Shown: positions 47,287-58,500 of the stretch, piece after piece
How the letters are laid out: each line of letters opens with the position of its first letter
How positions within the stretch are numbered: the stretch's first letter is position 1
Assembly: GCF_932294415.1 (NCBI RefSeq)
Contig: NC_065539.1
Coordinates: forward strand, 34,412,001 to 34,476,000
Reading direction: 5' to 3'
Length of the DNA: 64,000 bases
From: Quercus robur
Lineage: Eukaryota; Streptophyta; Magnoliopsida; Fagales; Fagaceae
Program-made: the position numbers and the translations under genes
Notes under the pieces: model-generated
What the model was told of the DNA's origin: nothing
The model's database searches: none
What the model saw: the letters and a program-made list of their open reading frames with translations, nothing else

Positions 47287-50167
47287 TAAAGTTAAGAAAA
47301 GTTTTTGTTAGTAGTGTCGGTAGTGGGATTCATTGGGTTAGTGGGTCAAAATTAGAAAGATGGAGACAACACAAAGACACAAAGACATAAATAAAGGCAG
47401 GCCAAACAAAAAGAAAAAAACAAATCATATAATATAGAAAATTGTCACACAAATTTAAGAAAATAACGGTGATTCTTATATGATTTTTATTTTATTTGTA
47501 GATCATGAAAAAATCAACTACAATGCTTGATTTTTTCAAAAGAAAAGGTTCAACTTCAAATTCTTCCGAAGTCAACGTGGAATTGCCAATAACTAATGTT
47601 GCTATTCCAATTCTAGAAAATGTGGATGTTCCAATTCTGGAAATTTCAATGTTCCAATCTCTCAAACACAATTTCAAAGAATTGACCTTGATTCTTTGGA
47701 TTATAATCCCGGAACACGCAAACAAATATTGGAATATCATGTTAATCAACGTGATGAAATTCGACGGGCTTACATTATAAAAGGTCCGCACCAACCTCCT
47801 CTAAAGACATTCAAAAAAAGTGGAAAGCACAATCGTAGCTTTCAAGTTTCTTGGTTTGGAAATAATTCAACATGGCTTGAATATTCTCTTACGAAAGATG
47901 CAACTTATTGTCTATCATGCTTTATCTTTCATAATTCAAATGGGGTTGTGGGACAAAATACATTCATTGTTGGTGGATTTAGAAATTGGAGAAAGGTTGG
48001 GGGCAAAGATTGTTATTTTCAAGGTCATATAAGAAAAGATCCTAACTCAGCTCATAGAGTTGTCAAGCAAATGTGTAAGGATTTGATGAACCAATGGTAG
48101 CATTTACAAAGGGTAGTTGATCATTTCACTACTGAACAAATTGCAAATAATCGATTGCAACTGAAGGCCATAGTTTTTATTGTCCGATATCTTGCCTTTC
48201 AAGCTATAGCTTTTAGAGGTCGAGATGAAAGTTTTAGTTCATTAAATCGTGGGAATTTTTTTGAATCATTGGGTATTGTGACTTTTTGGAATGAGAAGGT
48301 TGCTGAAATAATAGAAAAAGCTCCCAAAAATGCAACCTACACATCACCTAGAATTCAAAAGGAAATTCTACATGTTTTCTCAGTCAAAGTGAAAAAGGCT
48401 ATTCAGGAAGAAATTGGTGATGCAAAGTTTTGCATAATGGTTAATGAAGCTCGTGATGAGTCCATAAAAGAGCAAATGGCTGTGGTTTTTAGATATGTTG
48501 ATGCAGAAGGCTTTGTGAAAGAACGTTTTTTTGGGCTTATTCATGTTGTTGACACTACGGCTTTGACTCTAAAGAAGGGGATATATTCTTTGTTATCTCA
48601 ATATTGCTTAGATATACAAAATATTCAAGGGCAAGGATATGATGGAGCAAGCAACATGCGAGGTATGTGGAATGTATTACAAGCTTTGATTTTGAATGAT
48701 TGCCCATATGCTTACTACATCCATTGTTTTGCACATCGTTTACAATTGGCATTAGTAAAAGCATCAAAACAAGTTGTTCCCATTAGTCATTTTTTTCTTA
48801 TGTTGCTTTTTCTGATCAAAATTGTTAATGCTTCATGCAAGCGCAATGAGCAATTGAAATTTGCCAATGCTAATGAAATAGCACGTTTGATTGATCTTAA
48901 AGAGCTTAAGACTAGAAGTGGACTTAATCAAATTGGCACTTTACAACGAACTGTAGAAACACGTTGGAGTTCACATTTTAGATTAGTTTCTAGCTTATTA
49001 AGGATGTTTACTTCAACTGTTGAAGTTTTACAAAATATAATTGATGATGCAATTGATGGAGAACATCGGGCAAAAGTAGAATCAGCTTATGAGGGTTTAA
49101 CTTCATTTGAATTTGTCTTCATCTTGCATCTTGAGAAGGAAACTATGGAGATCACTGATAAACTTTGTTAAGCTTTGCAAAGCCAATCTCAAGACATTTT
49201 AAATGCCATGCATTTAGTTTCATCTACTAAAACACTTATCCAAAAATTTAGAGATGATGGGTGGGATGGCTTACTCACCACTGTGATATCATTTTGTGAG
49301 AAGCATTGCATTGATGTCCTAGATATGAATGCTTGTTATGTTGCAAGGCGAGGTCGAGCTTGTTATCAGCAAAATAACGTTACAATTTAGCATCATTATC
49401 GAGTAAATATTTTTTTATGCTACAATAAATTCTCAACTACAAGAACTAAATTATCGGTTTAATGAAGATGCAATGGAGTTACTTAGGCTTAGCTCAGCTT
49501 TAGAACCTCAAGAGGCATTAAAATCTTTCAGAAGTAGTGATCTTTGTTTGTTGGTAAAGAATTTCTATCCACAAGATTTCATAGATTATGACAAACAAGT
49601 GTTGGAGAAGGAGCTTTATCATTTTGAGCATAATGTAGTCTAGGATCCAAAGTTCAAAAAATTGAAAAGTTTATTTGAGTTGTCTCAATGGTTAGTGAGA
49701 ACTGGAAATTCAGAACACTACAAACTTGTTTATAGAATAGTGAGACTTGTGCTTACTCTTCTAGTTTTTACTGCTACTATAGAGCGAACATTTTCAGCTA
49801 TGAAAGTTGTCAAAACTAACCTTCGAAACAAAATGGAAAATGATTTTTTGATGGACTCTTTGATGTTATACATTGAAAAGGATATAACTTTGACATTTAG
49901 TTTAGATTCAATTGTAGATGATTTTGAAAATTTGAAAGAGCATCGAGATCCCTTTTCATAGATGATTGTATAAAGAAACAATAGTGTTTCGTGTCTTTTG
50001 TTTTTGTTAGTAGATGATTGTATATTAATATATTAAGAAACAATGATTTTTGGGTATTTGTCTTGGTTGATAGTTTATTAATACTATATGGATGCATATT
50101 TGAAATTTTTTTTTTTCGCTTATCTCCGACCCCACCCCCCCAACTTAAAATCCTGAGTCCGTCCCTA
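46514..50167 (+). mobile_element. hAT DNA transposon, 3654 bp, decayed
   Basis: Ends: CAGGGACGGACCCAGG at the left and TAGGGACGGACTCAGG (reverse complement) at the right. The 8-bp target duplication is GCCATAAG (46506-46513) and CCCATAAG (50168-50175). Removing it restores the LINE reading VHALWHC. The first kilobase is non-coding with A runs and a GA tract (47145-47163). The transposase pseudogene occupies 47505-49961. Confidence 0.92.
47505..49961 (+). pseudogene. hAT transposase (ZMYM1-like/TTF-type zinc finger, hAT dimerisation)
   Basis: It begins MKKSTTMLDFFKRKG. A frame change near 47645 leads to LDYNPGTRKQILEY, then the TTF-type zinc-finger region (YCLSCFIFHNS). The catalytic core follows, with FCIMVNEARDES (family members usually have VDEARDES) and GQGYDGASNMRG, CFAHRLQLALV. 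The C-terminal dimerisation domain has ATIERTFSAMKVVKTNLRNK. Stops at 48098 (TGG TAG), 49169 and about 49388 plus a further frameshift before 49662 make it inactive. The usual length is about 750-800 residues, and nearly all of it can be recognised in pieces. Confidence 0.93.
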
Positions 50168-52285
50168 CCCATAAGGCATGAACAACTGTCTCGGGCTCCC
50201 TGTTATAGCTTGAGCAGTTGTCTAAAAGCACCACCTTTCGCTTCGCCAAATTTTCCAATGTAGGGAGCAAATCAGTACAAGCCCGCCACACAAAAGTCTT
50301 TATTTTATTTGGCACGTTCAATCTCCATAGGCCTGCCTAGAATTTTTCGATCTCCTCATTATCTGACACCGAAGCTAACCCACTAGTTTCCATATCACAC
50401 AGGAGATGGTAACCTGCCTTAACGGAGTACTGACCATCCCTAGACTTTGGCCATATTAAGGTGTCTTCTTGGGGTGTAAGACAGAGTGGGATAGACTTTA
50501 TTTTTTGTGCTTCAAAAGGCAAAAAGCACCTTTCCAATAAATACACATTCCACCACTCCGAGTTAACATCTATGAGATGTGCCACCTCTACATCAGTAGG
50601 TAACACAGAGATAGGTGAAATGACATTGCCTGAACCTTCACCTAGCAACCAGCAATCATGGTAGATATGGGTTGCCAGGTCATTGCCAATTTTGTACCTA
50701 GCACCTTCAGCAATTAATTTCCGAGCACTGAGGATACTCCGCCAGGCATAGGACCACGATTTGACTTATGCCAAGAAAATATCACCTAACGGGAAGAACT
50801 TTGCCTTGAAAACCCAATAGAATAGAGATTCCTTGTCATGGATCAACCTCCATACTTGTTTTGCTAACATGGCATCATTGAATTATCTTAGCTCTTTAAA
50901 ACCCATACCCCCTTCATTCTTTGGTAAACACAAAGTCTCCCACTTTTTCCAATGAATCTTCCTCCTTTCACCACGTTGACCCCAAAAGAAATTTTTTATC
51001 ATAACCTCAATCTCATGGCATAGACTCATGAGAAGTTTGAAACAACTCATAGTGAAAGTGGGAATGGCTTAAACAATAGCTTTCAATAGAACCTCTCTTC
51101 TGGCTTGTGACAATAGTTTCTCCTTCCAACCTTGGAGCTTACCCCAAATCCTTTCTTTAATTTAAATTAAACTCTCCTTCTTCTTTCTCCCCACCACCGC
51201 TGGAAGCCCTAGATATTTCTCGTACTCCTTAATTTCTAGAACACCTAGAAAGTTTTTCAATTCAATTTTGGTGCTTTCAAGGACCGATTTCCCAAAGAAA
51301 AGATTAGTCTTAGAACCATTATTTTTTTTTTTTTCCGGAAGCTTTTTCATATTGAGATAATGCGAATTGGGTTGCTTGCACATCGCCCATCTTTGCTCGG
51401 CAAAATATCAAACTATCATCGGCGAAAAAAAGATGAGAAATTCGTGAACCCTCCTACATAAAGAGAAACCCCTAAGATCACCTACTACAACAGCTTTTTT
51501 AATCAAACCATTTAAACCTTCCGAGCACAGCAAAAATAGATAGGGAGACAGAGGACGAATCCCCCTCGTAGGTTTGATACATCCTCGGGGTACCCCATTG
51601 ATTAGTATGGCGTATGAGACTGATTTGACCGTTTCCATCACCAACCCTGCCCATCTGACATGAAAGCCCATCTTCAACATTAAGTTCTTAAGAAAAATTC
51701 ATTCCACTCTATTGTAAGTCTTTCTCATATCCAATTTCATTGCCATATACCCCTCATTGCCCCTTTTTTTTGTCTTCATGTGGTGAAGTGTTTCGAAAGC
51801 GACCAAAATGTTATCCGAGATAACTTTGTCAAATTGAAAAGCACTCTGGGATTATGATACAACATAAGCAAAATAATTTGCATACGATTAGCTAACACTT
51901 TAGATATTAACTTATAAAGAATGTTACACTGGGCAATGGGTCTAAATTCAAAAACCCTTTCCGGGCTTTTTAATTTTGGAATAAGGGTGATAAAAGTTGG
52001 TTTAAACTGGCGGGGATAGTACCTGAATTCAAACATGAGAGCACTACACAAGACACATCATCACCAATGGAGTCCCAATAATGTTGATAGAAAATAAGAG
52101 GCATGCCATCCGGACTCGGAGCTTTCAAGGGAGAGAAAGTTTGAAGTTATACTCTAGAACTTAATAATGCTGCATAAGCATTATAGTTTGGTCACTATTT
52201 ATAGATTATGGGGTGGAGCCTATAATGTAGCATATGATCAAGTAAAAGCAGAATGAAAATTCTTTTGCCAAGTCGGTCGTATGTA

Positions 52286-52817
52286 AGGTTGTCAAAATCG
52301 GGATCCTACATAAGATCGTAAGATCGTGGGAGGTAGGTGGGATCGTGAATCATAGGATCGAATCGTGAATCGTAAGATCCTACATTATTTAAGAGGAAAA
52401 AAATTGGTATGTTAAATAATCACATAAATTAAACATTCATAAGAAACAAAAAATGTGCACCCATTTGATGTAATTACCATACATTATTACATCTATTTGT
52501 AAGCATCATTTAAAGAGACCAAAAATCTCAAAACGTGACACTCTCTGGATGTTATTTTTCATTTAGGTTCAACTGACATTCTATCTCTCTACCTTAGAAT
52601 AGTAAAACTTGGTCTATTAAGACGTTATTTTTCATTTAGGTCCAACAGCCTTCCATCAAGTTAAAGAAGATTACAAGAAACAAAGATCGTTTGTGATCAT
52701 CAAAATCATACGATCCTGAATGATCGCAAAAATCCTTGAAAGATCCAGATCGTTTTGGGTAGGTGGGATCGTAAAATTGTAGGATTGTAAGATTCAGATC
52801 GGGATTTTGACAACCAT
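52286..52817. mobile_element. MITE, 532 bp, Mutator-like, with 9-11-bp target duplication
   Basis: GGTTGTCAAAATCGGGATC near the left end and GGTTGTCAAAATCCCGATC (reverse complement) near the right end. GGTCGTATGTA is found on both sides (52275-52285 and 52818-52828). Subterminal repeats of GATCGTAAGATC type occur inside both ends. It is non-coding, and the identical flanks suggest a recent insertion. Confidence 0.85.
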
Positions 52818-52969
52818 GGTCGTATGTACATGAATTTTTCTTTTTTGGTAAATAAGGTACATGACTTTTTCTCTATGAACATTTAAGATTGAAAGACTTA
52901 CTAGAAGTAAGACCATAGACCAATTCCAAATCAACATTAACTTATAGACCCATTCTTCACGCTAGTATA

Positions 52970-53265
52970 AGTTAATGGGATTCAAATCCTCTAGATTTCC
53001 TAAGGTACTCCACCAGTAGATTTCTTTAAATCCTAATCACTCTTTTATGATTTAAGGATCTAGATTCTGCCATGTTAACATTCCACTAACAATACTCTTA
53101 ATTGTTTTGTTTGCAACACTATTTTATTATTTTAAAAGTATTGTTAGAAGAATGTTAACATGGCAGAATCTAGACCCTTAAATCATAAAAGAGTGGTTAG
53201 GATTTAAAAAAAAAATCTATTGGTGAAATACCCTAGGAAATCTAGAGGACCTGAATCCAAGTTAA
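52970..53265. repeat. Long inverted repeat (hairpin), arms about 130 bp, loop about 33 bp
   Basis: The left arm 52970-53098 (with CCTCTAGATTTCCTA, TTTAAATCCTAA, ACTCTTTTATGATTTAAG, AGATTCTGCCATGTTAACAT) is the reverse complement of 53132-53265. There are scattered mismatches and one small A-run indel. The overall size of about 296 bp and foldback structure fit a MITE. If transcribed, it would fold into a near-perfect long hairpin. Confidence 0.85.
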
Positions 53266-53574
53266 TTAGCCTTAGAATACTAGAAGGAGACCAGTTCTCT
53301 ACTACTGGGTCTTAATGTAGGATTGAGATCAAGTGGGTATTGCATCTGATGCAATTCACCCACTTTTTCTCAGAAATTTTTTTACATTTTTAACTTTTTA
53401 ACTTTCCTTTAATATATTTTATTTAATGGTTGAGATTGAAAGTTGTTTTTTCAACTTTCAATCTTAGCCACGGATTACAATTGCATCGAGTGATCTGAAT
53501 CCCTTAACGTATACCTTTCAACTGGAATGCAAAAGTGGAATGCAAAATCCTCTTGGACTGACCTTGGTCCCATA

Positions 53575-53990
53575 CATTCCATGGTTTTCAGTAACGGTCT
53601 AAGGATAAAAGCTATTACACACTTATACACATTAAAAAATCAACTAAAACTGAGACTTGAAGTTAAAATTTTTTGTTTTTTTTTTTTTTTTTGACATTAT
53701 CCTCTCTGTTGCATAAATAAGAAAATTTATAAAATAAAAAATAAAAATCTTCTGAACTGTCCCAATGCTGAGTTATATTTTTCCCAAACTTTCACATCCA
53801 TCGTCAATAGTTGGCCCACAAGATAAATGAAAGCTGTTTCTTTTTCTTTTCGTTTTTTTATAAGTAAATGAAAGGTGTTTCAGATATGTTGAATAAGACA
53901 TGGAACATATGCAATAAGACAAGCAGTGACGTTTGAGACTTTTATTTCAGTTTAAATCTGATTGAATATATGATGTGATAAGCGTAGTGA
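53575..53990. repeat. Third partial copy of the TPR/MMP flank
   Basis: CATTCCATGGTTTTCAGT (matches 7132), CTGAACTGTCCCAA...GCTG, TTCACATCCATCGTCAATAG (matches 7340) and then GTGTTTCAGATATG...AATAAG, GACAAGCAGTGACGTTTGAG (matches 9372-9430) are present in order. The exons between are absent, so it is an internally deleted copy. Confidence 0.7.
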
Positions 53991-55536
53991 GGAAGTTAAA
54001 CATTCTTGTGTGTTTTATGATGATATATAATCTGTTAGTTTTGAGCCTGTGATGGAGGGAAGTCTTTAAAGTTGCGTTGCCATTGTATCTGAATGTGTTT
54101 GGGAAGATTCGATTGGAAAAACTTAGAAAGTGAAAAGCTGAAGTCATGCACACGTTGTTGTGATGTAAAAAAATCCATTGGAACTGATACGCAAACGTAA
54201 AGAAGTCATCATTGATTCATTTCAAACATGGGAATCGATACGCAAAACAACATAGAAAGTCATGATTTCGAGCATATAATATAAAAGATGGCTACTTTCT
54301 TATCTGGCCAAACGCATTATTACACTGAGATGGCTCAAGGATTGCCGTTTAATTTTAAAATAAAAGTATCCAAAGCCGCTTCTGAGACAAAGAATTCTAG
54401 AGACAACCAATCACATCCAATTTCACAATTTATTGACTTATAAAATTATGAATGATAGATATTTTCTGCTTTGGACGGCTCATTACTTTACGTTATCCAC
54501 TCAATTGCACAGGTTATAAAATTGTGTTTGGGAATGGTTGGGTCCGTACACAGACCGTGACAACAAAACAACAGTGATGCCCCATACCTACAGCATTAGA
54601 CCAGACTAACAAGGTACTCGTAAACACACAAAAGGGTGCAAGACTGATGGAAGCATTCACTGATCTGAAGATCTCCCTTGTCCAACAAATAAGAATTTGC
54701 CCATTACTACTGTTTGGACTTGGGGGTGGCTTATTATGATAGGTCAGTGTACAAACCAACACGGTTTTTATAAAGACTATTATTTGTGGTATATGATTTG
54801 TAATACACGAAAGAATGGAATTGCCCTTATGGAATTACTTTTAAATGTTCAGTGAATTGGAATGAAATTAAACTCTCCAAGACAAAATGATGCAAAGAGC
54901 AAGCGCCATGGAATTTGTAAGTAGAAGATGAACGGTTTAAGGTGAGCTAAATTATTGAGTATAATTAAGCAATAACTGAAAGAACAGACCATCAATCCCA
55001 ACATGCAGGTTTAGGAGCCATTCTAATTCCAAAACAAGGATTAAGAAAAGCAACGCTTTCCATTTCTTTTCAATTCTACTAACTAGGACTCTAGGAGCAC
55101 ATCATTTAAGGAAAAACATATTAGATGCCACCTTTACAGGACCATTTGCTGATTTGTAACCTTAGCAAAAAAGAACTGAGCAAAGACTCAGGGATAACAA
55201 AATCAAAATGTTTTAAGACATTACAAATAAATAAAATAGAATTCAAAAAGCTTTATCAATAGAAAAGACAATGCATATTTCACCAGGTTAAGAACTCAAA
55301 ATTGCAAACACATTGCTTTTATATTTAATAATTTCCTTCTAGGAAAAAAAATAAGTATCAAGGAACCCTTTCAGGTAATTAAAAAAAAAAGACATGATAT
55401 GTGATTCATATTCCAAAACGTCTAAATAAAGCTTACTTCTGAAAATATCCATATTATAGTCTTCGAAGTAACAAACGTGAATGTGCTGAGCTGCATGGCT
55501 TTGGCTCAAAACGTCACTTCCCATCGTTAAAAAATA
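53991..55536. other. Gene-free stretch; right end is probably 3'UTR of the G3BP-like gene
   Basis: No supported gene frame. The last few hundred bases before 55537 are likely 3'UTR of the minus-strand gene. No clear polyadenylation signal can be singled out. Confidence 0.45.
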
Positions 55537-58500
55537 CTAATTAAAAGGCTCTGATGGATTGTGTCCACTTCTTGATACTTGGTGACCTGAGAATCCTCTG
55601 TCTGGCCGGGGACCTGGCCGATAGAAACCATTTCCCCTCGGTCTGTTGTAATCTCGATCACCCACATCATAGCCACTTCCCCTGCCATAACTCCGAGAGC
55701 CAAAACGCCCCCTTGGTGCATCTGATTGGTAGATGCCCCTGCCTCTGCCCCTTCCTGTCCATAACAGTTTACAATTAATTGAACACATCATTTAAAATAG
55801 TGATGTGCGGAGAGCAACATGCAGAAAGTTGGTTGTTTCCCATGCTATGATAGATTTACCAAAACAGAACTAAATTATTTCTGATGTCCCCTCTTTGCAG
55901 GCATCAACTATCAATCATTCTGCTTAGCAAGCTGATGCAGAAGAATCTATGCCCAAAAGAAAGGAACCATAAAGAAAGCCACTAGTCCTTATTGTCTTTT
56001 ATTTCTTTTTCTGTTTAATTTATTATTAAGTCTTTAATATTTAAAAGGTCACATAACTAGCATGTGACTTTTAAAGAAGTTGAATGCTAGGATTTAATTG
56101 TTATATGTATTATGTAGAATTACTAGAGTCAATTATAAATAGCCCTTTCTTGAGTCATTGTAGGCAGCCTTTTCTTATCTATTTTATAAAATTTCATACT
56201 TGAATATTTCTTTAACTCTCTGAGTCTAGAAATTGATATTTGATTGTTCCTACTTTAATACTATTATCTTTTCTCTTTCTTTTTTTTCTTTAATCCTGTT
56301 TGTAAGTTGTAACTGGAATTCCTTCTAAAATCCTTCTTCTAAATTAGACCAAAGTTCTTGCCAATGAACTATAGCTCAACTGACACTTCATCTCCCATAA
56401 TAATTGGTTAGAGGGTGAGATCGAGGGTTCAAGACCAACTAGGGGCATGGGTAACTTATCAAAAGAAAAGAGCTAAATCCTCACTGCATCATGTGATATC
56501 AAAGCAAAATATCTATATCTAGGTCACAAAATTCATATTTGAGTTGAATATGCGACTTTAAACTATTGCTGGTTAAGGTAGAGATTGTGGGAGTAGAGGA
56601 AATCAATGCCAGTAGATAGAGATGGCTAAGATGAGGCATATGATTGAAATTTTGTCGCAAGCTATAAAAGCTCTTCAATGATGGGGACCAACAGAAGCCT
56701 GTTTGGATATTTCAAACGCCAAGCACAACCCCATGGACATACTGGAAGGTGATCCAAGATGGGAACGATGCTATAGAAGAAGAAAACTCCTTTCATATTG
56801 TAGGACGAGGCAGATTGGAGGATCAGTTGGTGTGCGTAGTTGAATTGAAGGATAAAAATTCAAAAGGCACGTGTGCCATACACGGATTTTCCACCGATCT
56901 ATAAAGTCTACCTTGATGGGGGGTGATTTTAATGTGGGTACTTCAATACATATTAAAGAAACTATTCAAGGGAGTGATGCACATCAAGTGTTCAATGCAA
57001 GTCCTACGAGTGTTCTTTTGGACACATAAAGTTTGCATACATACACATGCTGATTTGAATGATGAACTAGTGTTCAATGAAATTCCAAAAAGAAAAATCT
57101 TTGTGAAGATGGGATTTTTTTCCTTAGAAATATGTAATTTTTGATAGGACAAAACTTAGGTACAGTACCTTAGGTTCCCTATTTAAAATTTTGACATCTG
57201 TACAATTTGACATCCCAAACAAACGGCGTTAACCCATGGCTTAAAATTTTTTCTTTTTTCCTTCTTCCTTTTTTTCCTGTACTGCAAGAACCCACAGCTT
57301 CAAATCTCCAGTTGGCTCATTTTCTACTGGGTTTCAAACCAAAAAAAGGACCCTTCTTCCTCATTTTCCCAGTAACCAAACAGGAATGATCAAAAAATAA
57401 AAGCCAGATCTACTGGGTTTCAAACCAAAAAACGGCACCTGAACTTGAAGCTACAATCAGATCCAATCCGATCCGTTCAGATTCCACAGTATCATAGATC
57501 AGAAAAGAAGAAAAAATCATAGATCAGAAAAGAAAGAATCATAGATCAGAAAAGAAGAAAGGAAACAGATACACATACATACACACACACCGAGAGAGAG
57601 AAAGAAAGAATCATAGATCAGAAAAGAAGAAAGAGTCATAGATCACAAAAGAAAGAATCATAGATCAGAAAAAAAGAAAGGAAACAGATACACATACATA
57701 CACACACCAAGAGAGAGAGATGAGTTTTTTTTTTTTTTTTTCTTTTTTGGGTTTTGGGTTTGGAAGAGAAGGGTCATGGGTGGTTTGGAAGAGAAAGGTT
57801 TTGGGTTTGGAAGAGAAGACGTTTGCAGGTACAGGAAAAAGAAGGAAGGAAGAAAAAAAAAAGATATTTTTGTTTTAATGCCGTTTACTTGGTTTGTTAA
57901 ATTGGAAAGGTGTCAAAATTTGAAATAGAGAACCTAAGATACTGTACCTAAGTTTTGCCCTTTTTAATAATTCTTCTATCAACACAATATTGAATTATGA
58001 GTTTTTTTTTTTTTTTGATGACATAGGAGAACTTCACTCAGATTAGTTGCACGTCGCAAAGCATACTGTACAACAATCCTCACTATTAATCAAACCCCTA
58101 CGGGCAACTGACCCACCCGCCAGAATCAGTTACCGGGTAATCCGGGGGCTTTTCACCCCTAACAGGCTAAGCAATTTAGGAAGATAAAGATACCGGATTT
58201 GATTGTGTTTGGGAAGATTTTATGAAGCAAGACTTAATTCGACAAGATTCAAGAAATGCAAAGATGAGGTTGAGCTGAGTTTTAGAAAAAAGTCACATCG
58301 CGCTCGATGATGGTAATTTATTCCACATGACTTGTTCATGTTACAATTGAAGAAAGGTTCTTCAACTTGTCATGCATAAATTTTTATTGGCACATTAAGG
58401 CTATTTCTTGACGTACTTAAGATGACAAAGAAAGAAAGGATGAAAAACATTATTCGAAAACTCCAATAGATAATGGAAATTTGAAGCCAGACTCAAGAAT

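Larger units (their letters stand above)
45723..52132 (-). mobile_element. 5'-truncated LINE (RT, zf-RVT, RNase H), split by a hAT element
   Basis: Read on minus from 52132: PLKAPSPDGMP and FITLIPKLKSPERVFEFRPI (RT), LINGVPRGCIKPTRGIRP, the RT catalytic FADDS near 51420, a maturase-like thumb, then LPTLENLAKRKVV and ETVVHAL (zf-RVT). The domain is interrupted by the hAT element at 46514-50167 and resumes as WHCDNLKAA. RNase H-like AGIGVVVRNSSGKVLATLSE lies near 46150. The tail is a T run at 45723-45743 on plus. Several frameshifts and stops. Possible target duplication GAGAAAG at 45716-45722 and 52133-52139. It lies immediately upstream of the MMP ATG, separating that gene from its promoter. 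Confidence 0.9.
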
